Positions 1 to 5,662 of a DNA stretch of 5,986 bases are shown here, in pieces. Below the pieces are notes generated by a model. That model saw nothing but the letters and a program-made list of their open reading frames with translations. It had not been told where the DNA came from and ran no database searches. The position numbers and the translations under genes are program-made. Location: positions 1 through 5,986 of the forward strand of contig CACXYG010000092.1 of assembly GCA_902771745.1 (NCBI GenBank). The letters run 5' to 3'. Positions within the stretch are counted from its first letter, which is position 1. Each line of letters begins with the position of its first letter. This stretch comes from an uncultured Erysipelotrichaceae bacterium (GTDB taxonomy: Bacteria > Bacillota_I > Bacilli_A > RFN20 > CAG-288).

Positions 1-2747
1 GTTTATTTTATCTTGTGGGAAAATCAGGGGCTGGCAAATCCACCCTGATCAATCTGTTAGGTTGTATGGATGATCATTATAAAGGAAGTATCAAAGTCAA
101 TAATAAAGAACTAAAAGAACAAAGTGAAATAGAGAAAGCCAATTATCGTCTATACACCATTTCTTTTGTTTTCCAGTCTTATCATGCTGAAGAAAAAGAA
201 ACGGTGTATATGAACCTATCAAAAGCTCTTGCCATCACTTCTCTCACACAAGAAGAAAAAGATAGAAGAATCCATCAGCGATTGAAAGAAGTCGGTCTTC
301 TTCACAAAGAACAGGAAATCTTTAAAAATCTCTCCGGTGGAGAAAAGAAAAGAATCTCACTAGCTCGTTCCTTGATCAAAGATTATCAGATTCTTCTTTG
401 TGATGAACCACTATCTTCTCTTAATCCAAAGCTCAGAAAAGATATCACCAAGTTATTAGAAAAAGAAAGCAAGAACAAACTGGTGATCATCATCACTCAT
501 GAGAAAGAAGAGATACCAGAAGAAGCGACCATCTATGAACTGATCAATGGCAATCTTCATCTCATCAAAGAAGGAAAAAGAGAAGAAAAGAAAGCAACCA
601 GCATCCATTACCAGCGAAAGAAATTCACAGGCAGTCCTTTTATCAGACAACTCCTTGAGTCACTGAAGACCAAGCGAGAATTTCTGGTTATAACGTTGTT
701 TTCTTTGATGTTTGCTCTCTTTTCTATCTCCTTATCTTTCCAGTTATCCGGCAGTGTATCCTTGGCCATGGAAAAATCGATGAGTGCCTATATGGATGAA
801 AATTCTCTGGTGGTATCTAACGCGGATAACGGGTATAAACAAAATGGTTTTACCACCGCGGATTATGCTCAGTTAGAATATCTAAAAAACACCTACAAAG
901 AAGATGTCATCGACACCAGTTCCTTCTATTTGACTTCGCTAGATTCTATCTTTGAAGATAACCAGAGTCTTCAGTTGAACTATCAATCTCGCTCCTTAGA
1001 GTTGAAGAAACTATCTCTTGATTCCTTCTTGGAATATAGAATGCTAGAAGAAGTCGACGGCAAAGAAATCTATGGCAACAGCAAAGTCAGTCCAGAAGAA
1101 GTCATCCTGGGGTTAGATGATGAAACCATCTATGGTCTATATATCTTACTATTTGAAAAGAAGCCAAAAAGTATCAACGAAGAGACCCTAGAACTGATTG
1201 CCAAAGGGTTAAACAGAAGCAATACCATGCTTCGCTTACAGGCCCTAAAGAGCGATTGGGGTTATGATCTCGATCATTCTTTTAAAATCAACGCCATCAT
1301 TCAAGATGAAAGTTGTTATATCGTAAATTCGTCTAGTTTATTTGCAAATACATTTGTTACTGATGTCATGCATTTCAAAGAATGTCTCGAAGAGGAACCT
1401 TTGGATAAACAAAAGCCTTGGGCACTTAGAAAATGCGAAGGCTTTCGTTTATATCCCGGCCATTCAGATATCTTTTTAAAGAACTTTCTCTTTGATAAGA
1501 CCACCCATGACTACTCTTTGAAAATGATGCAAGAGGATAACTACTATAAGCAAGAGGATATCAACACCCATAACCATGTCGCTCTGGTTAAAGACTGCCT
1601 TGGCAAGATTCATTTAGATGAGATCAATTCTTTTGCTTTGTCTCATCAAGAAGACGTTGAAAACATATCTTACTCCTCTCCTGTCTACACCTACACCGCT
1701 TCTGGTTATATCTCCGGTTTTGCAAAACCGTTCTTCTTTTCCAAGTACAAAGAAAAACTCAATCAAATTGAAGATGAAGCCTATTACTCCAACGAGGATC
1801 TCGGTTCTTTCCAGGGTTCTTTAATCGAAGAAATTCCTGGTGTCATCAAAGCGGATTTGATTTCCAGTATGGATCAGAAGAATGGTTTAACGTTTATCAC
1901 TTTGAATCATTCTTCCTTAAAGCCCTATTATGGAAAAGCACCCACAGCCATGAATGAAATCGGCATCTCCAAAAAGATGGCCACCACACTTTTTCATTCC
2001 TGCACCCAGGCCTTAAACAAGAAGTTATGCACCCTGACTTTAGATAAAACAGAGAAAGTAAACGGCAAATACCACAATCACTTTCTCCCTGGAGAAGTAT
2101 TGATCACCGGAATTTATGATAGCGACCACATCTCCATCTATCAGGACTCTTTATTTCCCCTTTGTTATTGCTTTGCTAACGGTGGATTAAACGCCATCGA
2201 AAGCAGAGTGCAGCAAGCGGTCATCAAGGTGAATCTAGAGCATCATTCCTTGGATTATTACTTGTCTGAAATCAAGAAGTGTGGAGACTACAACGGGGCC
2301 TTTCCTATGTACACCATGATTCAGGAAATCAAGAAGACGCTCTCCTTTCTCTCCTTGCTCTTTTTAAGTTTTGCCACCCTCTCTTTAATCACCGCGGTTA
2401 TGCTTCTATCTTTGTCGTTTTATCTCATTCTCTTAAAAGATCGAAAACAGATTGGAATCTTATTAGCTCTTGGTTACACCAAGAGAGATATCGCGCATTT
2501 TTATATGTTGTTTTGCCAAATCATCGGTTTTCTGAGTTTCATTTTGTCTTTGTTTATTTCAATCTTCACCGAGCAAATCCTCCAAAAAACACTCAATGAT
2601 ATGCTAAACAGCTATATATTTTCTTTGACCCCCTTTATCATCTCATTCATGGTCAGTTTTTCAATTACAAGCGTTATTGGGCTAATAATTTCAAAAAAGT
2701 TGGGAAAATTCGCTCCAAATGACGTTTTTGAACACGCTCACGGGTAA
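1..2747 (+). CDS. ABC transporter, fused ATPase and FtsX/MacB-type permease (5' end missing)
   Basis: Membrane ABC protein with the ATPase first and a FtsX-like permease behind it. The reading frame is open from the window edge (first full codon at 3), and the GTG at 15 lies inside Walker A, so the true start is upstream. Numbering from the GTG codon: Walker A GKSGAGKST (2-10), Q-loop Gln54, signature LSGGE (106-110), Walker B ILLCDE with Glu131, and H-loop His162. TM1 is about 223-243. A roughly 530-residue extracellular region with nine Cys follows, then TM2 (about 777-803), the FtsX cytoplasmic loop RKQIGILLALGYTKRDI, TM3 (829-851) and TM4 (874-893). This four-helix topology is that of MacB, which works as a dimer and moves substrates by mechanotransmission rather than through a channel. 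The D-loop reads SSLN where SxLD is usual. The substrate is unknown; peptide or lipoprotein handling or antimicrobial defence are family possibilities. No partner gene lies downstream and no clear terminator follows the stop. Confidence 0.9.
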   Translation, partial: LFYLVGKSGAGKSTLINLLGCMDDHYKGSIKVNNKELKEQSEIEKANYRLYTISFVFQSYHAEEKETVYMNLSKALAITSLTQEEKDRRIHQRLKEVGLLHKEQEIFKNLSGGEKKRISLARSLIKDYQILLCDEPLSSLNPKLRKDITKLLEKESKNKLVIIITHEKEEIPEEATIYELINGNLHLIKEGKREEKKATSIHYQRKKFTGSPFIRQLLESLKTKREFLVITLFSLMFALFSISLSFQLSGSVSLAMEKSMSAYMDENSLVVSNADNGYKQNGFTTADYAQLEYLKNTYKEDVIDTSSFYLTSLDSIFEDNQSLQLNYQSRSLELKKLSLDSFLEYRMLEEVDGKEIYGNSKVSPEEVILGLDDETIYGLYILLFEKKPKSINEETLELIAKGLNRSNTMLRLQALKSDWGYDLDHSFKINAIIQDESCYIVNSSSLFANTFVTDVMHFKECLEEEPLDKQKPWALRKCEGFRLYPGHSDIFLKNFLFDKTTHDYSLKMMQEDNYYKQEDINTHNHVALVKDCLGKIHLDEINSFALSHQEDVENISYSSPVYTYTASGYISGFAKPFFFSKYKEKLNQIEDEAYYSNEDLGSFQGSLIEEIPGVIKADLISSMDQKNGLTFITLNHSSLKPYYGKAPTAMNEIGISKKMATTLFHSCTQALNKKLCTLTLDKTEKVNGKYHNHFLPGEVLITGIYDSDHISIYQDSLFPLCYCFANGGLNAIESRVQQAVIKVNLEHHSLDYYLSEIKKCGDYNGAFPMYTMIQEIKKTLSFLSLLFLSFATLSLITAVMLLSLSFYLILLKDRKQIGILLALGYTKRDIAHFYMLFCQIIGFLSFILSLFISIFTEQILQKTLNDMLNSYIFSLTPFIISFMVSFSITSVIGLIISKKLGKFAPNDVFEHAHG

Positions 2748-2756
2748 CCGCTTACA
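2743..2756. promoter_or_regulatory. cre-like (CcpA/LacI-family) site ahead of the cold-shock gene
   Basis: GGTAACCGCTTACA matches the catabolite-responsive consensus TGWAANCGNTNWCA at every constrained position except the first (G for T). It has the central CG and near-palindromic AA..CG..TT arms typical of LacI-family operators. It overlaps the ABC gene stop codon (2745-2747) and sits about 42 bp upstream of the csp extended -10, a position that suits activation or a roadblock to read-through from the ABC gene. The function is inferred from sequence only. Confidence 0.45.
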
Positions 2757-2797
2757 TAAAAAGACAAGAATTTTTTGTCGCACATAAGGATTATTTA

Positions 2798-2806
2798 TGA
2801 TATATT
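2798..2806 (+). promoter_or_regulatory. Probable csp promoter, extended -10
   Basis: TGATATATT fits an extended -10 (TGnTATAAT) with one mismatch and repeats the arrangement of the greA promoter in this window. No good -35 is present at 16-18 bp; the nearest candidate, TTGTCG (2775-2780), is 20 bp away. Transcription would begin near 2813, giving a leader of about 38 nt. Confidence 0.5.
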
Positions 2807-2814
2807 TTTATTCA

Positions 2815-2832
2815 GCATTGAAATGTCAATGT
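2815..2832 (+). other. Stem-loop at the 5' end of the csp leader
   Basis: GCATTGA (2815-2821) pairs with TCAATGT (2826-2832) around an AATG tetraloop: six Watson-Crick pairs plus a terminal G-U. It would lie at the very 5' end of the transcript predicted from the extended -10 and stops 4 nt before the AAAGGG ribosome binding site (2837-2842). A 5'-terminal hairpin may protect the mRNA from 5' exonucleases or change folding with temperature; both are inference. Confidence 0.4.
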
Positions 2833-2850
2833 GAAGAAAGGGTTTAGACT

Positions 2851-3051
2851 ATGAAGGGTACTGTTAAAAAGTTCGACAAAGAAAAGGGCTATGGCTTCAT
2901 CACTGGTGAAGATGGCAAGGATTATTTCTTCCATTATTCTCAGTTAGTCATGGAAGGCTTCAAGACTGCTGAAGTCGGTCAGAAGGTTGAATACACCGAA
3001 GCTTCTACCGATAAGGGTCTCAGAGCTAACGATATTCATTTCGCTGACTAA
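2851..3051 (+). CDS. Cold-shock domain protein (CspA/CspB family)
   Basis: A 66-residue single OB-fold nucleic acid binding protein, the usual length for bacterial Csp. RNP1 is KGYGFI (12-17) and RNP2 is YFFHYS (25-30). The C-terminal KGLRANDI matches the closing strand of the family. Such proteins bind single-stranded RNA or DNA and act as RNA chaperones that melt mRNA structure in the cytoplasm, in the cold or constitutively. The start is set by AAAGGG (2837-2842), 8 nt before ATG. One oddity is that the conserved Trp of the VKWFN strand (Trp8 in B. subtilis CspB) is Lys7 here (VKKFD), removing one aromatic stacking residue. The gene stands alone, with its own promoter and a strong terminator. 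Which csp paralogue it is cannot be told from the sequence. Confidence 0.95.
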   Translation: MKGTVKKFDKEKGYGFITGEDGKDYFFHYSQLVMEGFKTAEVGQKVEYTEASTDKGLRANDIHFAD

Positions 3052-3104
3052 TTAAATTCCATCGGCTTAGCTTTAATCTTTGTTTAGGTTATATAGCTAA
3101 ATTT

Positions 3105-3137
3105 AAAGGGTCGCCTATCTTCAGGGCGACCCTTTTT
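3105..3137 (+). terminator. Intrinsic terminator of csp, probably shared with the convergent kinase
   Basis: AAAGGGTCGCC (3105-3115) pairs perfectly with GGCGACCCTTT (3125-3135), giving an 11-bp stem with a 9-nt loop and a T-run at 3133-3137. It is a strong rho-independent terminator for csp. Read on the minus strand it starts 13 nt past the kinase stop codon and is followed by TTTAAATTT, a weaker U-tract, so it may also end the kinase transcript. Confidence 0.9.
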
Positions 3138-3149
3138 GCATTGCTATAA

Positions 3150-4784
3150 TTAACGTGCGTCTTTGAAAGACGAACCGCCAACAAACTCTCTCATGATCGA
3201 GTTGCAAGGAATATCCGCACAACCGATTGGGATGAAGTAACGAATCATGTTCTTCAATCTCATGGCGATCAGATACTCACTTAAATTTGGTGAGATCTTA
3301 TCTAACTGTGGAAGAGCGATATTCCTAATCGCGCTAAGCTCATAAGGCATGAAGGAATCAAAGACAAAGTCCGCATTCTCCTGGGTTGGATAGATATACT
3401 TGAATTCACCATCTCTGACACTTGGCCACATACGAATGGTAGTTAAGGCATCGGTACCTCTAGTTCTAGCATCACGGGTGATACGTCTGAGTAATCTCAT
3501 ATCCGTCATAGAGATTGGTGTATGGTCGTCGATGTTGACCTGTGGCTGAGGGGCGATATAGATCTTATATTTTTGAGTGGTAGGAATATTAGAACAGACC
3601 ACTGAATTCAAAGCGTGGATACCTTCGATGATGATTGGTTGATTATCCATCAAGGTGACCTTCTTACCTTCTTCACGTTCATGTGTCTTGAAGTTATAGA
3701 CAGGTAAGACAACCGTCTCACCACGAATCAACTGATCCATCTGTTCGTTAAACAGAGCGATATCAATAGCTTCGACACTCTCTAAAGAAGTGCCAGGAAT
3801 AAACATATCCTTTGGTAAGAAATAATCGTCCATAGAAATACGGATAGGACGAATACCCTTACTCATCAATTCAAAGACCAAACGATTGGAAAAACTCGTC
3901 TTACCAGAAGAAGAAGGACCAGCGATACAGATGAGACGAATCGGAGATTCCACATTGGCGATTTTCTGACCGAGTTCAGCAAGGGCGTTGTTGCATCTAG
4001 CTTCACAGACATTGATCAAGGCCATTGGCGAATACTGCTTGATGAAATGGTTGATATTGGCAACCGTATCAAGATGATTGTTCTCCTGCCAGTGAGAAGT
4101 GGTCATCAAAGCTTCGGCAAACTTGGCTTCATCGACAAAAGCGGGAATTTCACCATTGCATTCGGATCTTGGAACCTGGATGACAAAACCAGGAGCATAA
4201 TACTTGATCTTGAACTTGTTGAGATAACCGGTGGATGGAACCATATTGCTATAGATATAGTCATAATATTCAATACCATCAGCCTTAGCCTTATAGAGAT
4301 GAACAAAGTTCTCACTGCGGTACTTGATAACCTGAATCTTATCCTTAAATCCTTGCTTCTTGTACCAACCGATGGCTTCTTCCTTGGAAACCTTGATTCT
4401 CTCTAATGGAAGATCCATCTTGACAAGTTCCTGAACTTTCTTGTTCACTTTCTCGACAAAAGCAGGACCAATCTTAAAGTTCTTTGGATTCATGACCTTA
4501 CAAAACATGGAACGAGAAATGTTGTAGAAGAATCTCATCTCCAGCTTTGGATAAAGCATCTTACAGGCCATCGCGACTAGATAACGCATGGATGCAGAGT
4601 AGATTTTTGTGGCATCTAAATCGGTTAAGTCTAAGAACTCAATACTATAGTCACCTTCTTTGTCAATGACATAGGTCAGTTCCCTGATTTTGCCATCGAC
4701 CTTGGCGCAATAGTACTTCTTCTGCTCATCGCTATTGAGTAGCGAAAGCAATGCTGTTTTGGCAGCTACATGGATAATTTTCAT
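3150..4784 (-). CDS. Nucleoside kinase (uridine kinase/phosphoribulokinase family) with ThrRS-like N-terminal region
   Basis: A 544-residue P-loop kinase. The C-terminal half is uridine kinase-like: Walker A GPSSSGKTS (289-297), SMDDYF (317-322) with candidate catalytic/Mg Asp319-Asp320, EGIHAL (387-392), and the Arg-rich lid-type segment MRLLRRITRDARTRG (429-443). It probably phosphorylates a nucleoside such as uridine, feeding pyrimidine salvage in the cytoplasm. Plain Udk is about 210 residues; the extra front half resembles the TGS and second domains of threonyl-tRNA synthetase (about 25-95, including a LYP..RFFYNIS stretch). The long architecture is known in Firmicutes and Thermotoga, usually annotated as nucleoside kinase. 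The editing-site HxxxH of ThrRS is absent (YSASM), so tRNA deacylation is unlikely. ATG is preceded by AAGGGGAG with a 6-nt gap. The gene is monocistronic, convergent with csp and divergent from tetR. The true substrate is unproven, so no symbol is given. Confidence 0.88.
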   Translation of the reverse strand: MKIIHVAAKTALLSLLNSDEQKKYYCAKVDGKIRELTYVIDKEGDYSIEFLDLTDLDATKIYSASMRYLVAMACKMLYPKLEMRFFYNISRSMFCKVMNPKNFKIGPAFVEKVNKKVQELVKMDLPLERIKVSKEEAIGWYKKQGFKDKIQVIKYRSENFVHLYKAKADGIEYYDYIYSNMVPSTGYLNKFKIKYYAPGFVIQVPRSECNGEIPAFVDEAKFAEALMTTSHWQENNHLDTVANINHFIKQYSPMALINVCEARCNNALAELGQKIANVESPIRLICIAGPSSSGKTSFSNRLVFELMSKGIRPIRISMDDYFLPKDMFIPGTSLESVEAIDIALFNEQMDQLIRGETVVLPVYNFKTHEREEGKKVTLMDNQPIIIEGIHALNSVVCSNIPTTQKYKIYIAPQPQVNIDDHTPISMTDMRLLRRITRDARTRGTDALTTIRMWPSVRDGEFKYIYPTQENADFVFDSFMPYELSAIRNIALPQLDKISPNLSEYLIAMRLKNMIRYFIPIGCADIPCNSIMREFVGGSSFKDAR

Positions 4785-4797
4785 ATTTTTCTCCCCT

Positions 4798-4811
4798 TCT
4801 AAGCGGTTTCA
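4798..4811. promoter_or_regulatory. cre-like site in the kinase 5' untranslated region
   Basis: TCTAAGCGGTTTCA matches TGWAANCGNTNWCA except at position 2 (C for G). On the kinase strand it reads TGAAACCGCTTAGA, close to the site ahead of csp. It lies between the predicted transcription start (near 4818) and the RBS, just touching the RBS (4791-4800), a typical place for repression by blocking the polymerase. Assignment to a CcpA-like regulator is inference. Confidence 0.45.
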
Positions 4812-4824
4812 TAGAGTATTTTCT

Positions 4825-4852
4825 ATTATATAATTTCTGTACAAAAAAGCAA
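4825..4852 (-). promoter_or_regulatory. Promoter of the nucleoside kinase gene
   Basis: On the minus strand, -35 TTGCTT (4852-4847) is separated by 16 bp from a perfect -10 TATAAT (4830-4825). Predicted start is near 4818, giving a leader of about 34 nt that contains the cre-like site and RBS. A second minus-strand TATAAT lies at 4860-4855 without a convincing -35. Confidence 0.6.
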
Positions 4853-4871
4853 TCATTATATGATAATAAGT

Positions 4872-4884
4872 TGAAAATTTTTCA
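4872..4884. promoter_or_regulatory. 13-bp palindrome, candidate operator
   Basis: TGAAAATTTTTCA is a perfect inverted repeat (TGAAAA, one central base, TTTTCA) near the middle of the kinase-tetR divergent region. TetR-family proteins commonly bind palindromes in the divergent region beside their own gene. Its AT-rich content makes chance occurrence plausible, so the role is tentative. Confidence 0.25.
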
Positions 4885-4894
4885 GAGTTACAAA

Positions 4895-4928
4895 TGGAAA
4901 CTAGAGTGGAAACCAAAGTAAAGTTTCC
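4895..4928. repeat. Three-copy GGAAAC repeat cluster, candidate operator
   Basis: TGGAAAC occurs at 4895-4901 and again at 4907-4913, a direct repeat with a 12-bp period. GGAAACT (4896-4902) has its exact reverse complement AGTTTCC at 4922-4928. The cluster lies directly upstream of the cre-like site and tetR, so it may be a regulator binding array. No protein can be assigned; TetR itself is one candidate. Confidence 0.35.
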
Positions 4929-4935
4929 GGTATTC

Positions 4936-4953
4936 TGTAAGCGCTTTTATAGT
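4936..4953 (+). promoter_or_regulatory. cre-like site overlapping a possible tetR -10 box
   Basis: TGTAAGCGCTTTTA (4936-4949) matches TGWAANCGNTNWCA except at position 13 (T for C) and has the perfect core AAGCGCTT. It overlaps TATAGT (4948-4953), a one-mismatch -10 box about 50 bp before the tetR start. No good -35 accompanies that box, so the tetR promoter itself is uncertain. Binding here would be expected to repress if the box is used. Confidence 0.45.
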
Positions 4954-5002
4954 GCTAAATCAATTCATTTGATTTAAAGTACATAATGAGGAGCAAAATT
5001 TT

Positions 5003-5563
5003 ATGGACATTAAAGAACAAATCCTTGAAGAAGCCATGCGTCAATTCAATCGCGATGGATTCGACTTCAAGATGGATGATTTAGCCAAAGAGCTTCACAT
5101 CTCCAAAAAGACCATTTATAAGTATTATCAGAATAAAGAAGACATTTTCCACGTATTTATCGATGAATCCTTCCAGTCTGTTCATGAACAGCAGGAAGAG
5201 ATTTTCTATAACAACAATCTTTCAATCAAGGAAAAACTCCTTCAGATTCTCAACACCCGTTCCAAATACGAAGATCGTCTTTCCATCGAAAAGACCATGG
5301 AACTGAATAACTATTATCCACGTCTTTACGAACTCATCATGAACACCTATCGTACTCAATGGGATAAAGTCAAGAAACTCATTCTCATGGGACAAGAACA
5401 GGGCGTCTTTAAAAAAGAAGTCAATGTCACTCTCGTCCAGACTCTCATGATGGAATCTATGCAGATGTTACATCGTGACAACTTGTTAGAAAGAGCCTCT
5501 CTTTCTTATCGTGAAGCCATCAAAGAAGCTTCCGGCATCATCGTCGAGGGTATTTCCCTCTAG
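5003..5563 (+). CDS. TetR/AcrR-family transcriptional regulator
   Basis: A 186-residue DNA-binding regulator of normal TetR length. The N-terminal helix-turn-helix is clear: IKEQILEEAMRQFNRDGF (3-20), helix MDDLAKEL (24-31), and recognition helix with SKKTIYKYY (34-42), followed by the family hallmark NKEDIF (44-49). Residues from about 55 to the end form the variable helical ligand-binding and dimerisation part; its ligand cannot be read from sequence. GAGGAG (4988-4993) lies 9 nt before ATG and supports this start. The gene is alone on its strand and divergent from the nucleoside kinase, so it may act on its own promoter and perhaps the kinase promoter through the palindromes between them. 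No efflux gene, the common TetR target, is adjacent. Confidence 0.93.
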   Translation: MDIKEQILEEAMRQFNRDGFDFKMDDLAKELHISKKTIYKYYQNKEDIFHVFIDESFQSVHEQQEEIFYNNNLSIKEKLLQILNTRSKYEDRLSIEKTMELNNYYPRLYELIMNTYRTQWDKVKKLILMGQEQGVFKKEVNVTLVQTLMMESMQMLHRDNLLERASLSYREAIKEASGIIVEGISL

Positions 5564-5569
5564 ATTTTT
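5546..5569 (+). terminator. Probable intrinsic terminator inside the tetR 3' end
   Basis: GAGGG (5546-5550) pairs with CCCTC (5556-5560) around a TATTT loop, and a T-run (5565-5569) follows after the stop codon TAG (5561-5563). The stem is only 5 bp, and a 4-nt gap separates it from the T-run, so strength is moderate. The hairpin is built from the last codons of tetR, and greA has its own promoter just downstream. Confidence 0.5.
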
Positions 5570-5589
5570 GCATAAAAGATATATTTTCA

Positions 5590-5617
5590 TTAAAAACTTT
5601 AGTTTTTATGATATAAT
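5590..5617 (+). promoter_or_regulatory. greA promoter with extended -10 and internal palindrome
   Basis: TGATATAAT (5609-5617) is a perfect extended -10 (TGnTATAAT). TTAAAA (5590-5595) at 16 bp is a weak -35 (four of six). A perfect 18-bp palindrome TAAAAACTTTAGTTTTTA (5591-5608; 8-bp arms, TT centre) fills the space between the boxes. Transcription would begin near 5624, leaving a leader of about 39 nt. Confidence 0.7.
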
Positions 5618-5662
5618 CTTTCTCGCTTAAATTAGAAACATCAGAAGAAGGAGCATATAACC

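Noticed and set aside
15..17. GTG as the start codon of the ABC transporter
   Set aside because: It falls inside the Walker A region, and the frame is open to the window edge with sensible residues upstream (LFYL), so the gene starts outside the window.
2279..2599. 106-residue open frame overlapping the ABC transporter in another frame
   Set aside because: It overlaps the conserved FtsX C-terminal region in a different frame and shows no family features; it is a shadow of the real gene.
2763..2779. GACAA...TTGTC inverted repeat as a terminator for the ABC gene
   Set aside because: The stem is short and AT-rich, the T-run lies inside the loop rather than after the stem, and it overlaps the csp promoter zone.
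2748..2850. Riboswitch or long thermosensor leader ahead of csp
   Set aside because: The predicted leader is about 38 nt, too short for known riboswitch aptamers, and only a single small hairpin is visible.
3067..3100. TTAGCT/AGCTAA inverted repeat just after csp
   Set aside because: Only 6 bp with a 22-nt spacer; the strong terminator right after it explains the region.
4047..4406. 119-residue open frame opposite the nucleoside kinase
   Set aside because: It lies entirely antisense to a well-supported kinase gene and has no recognisable domain or convincing RBS.
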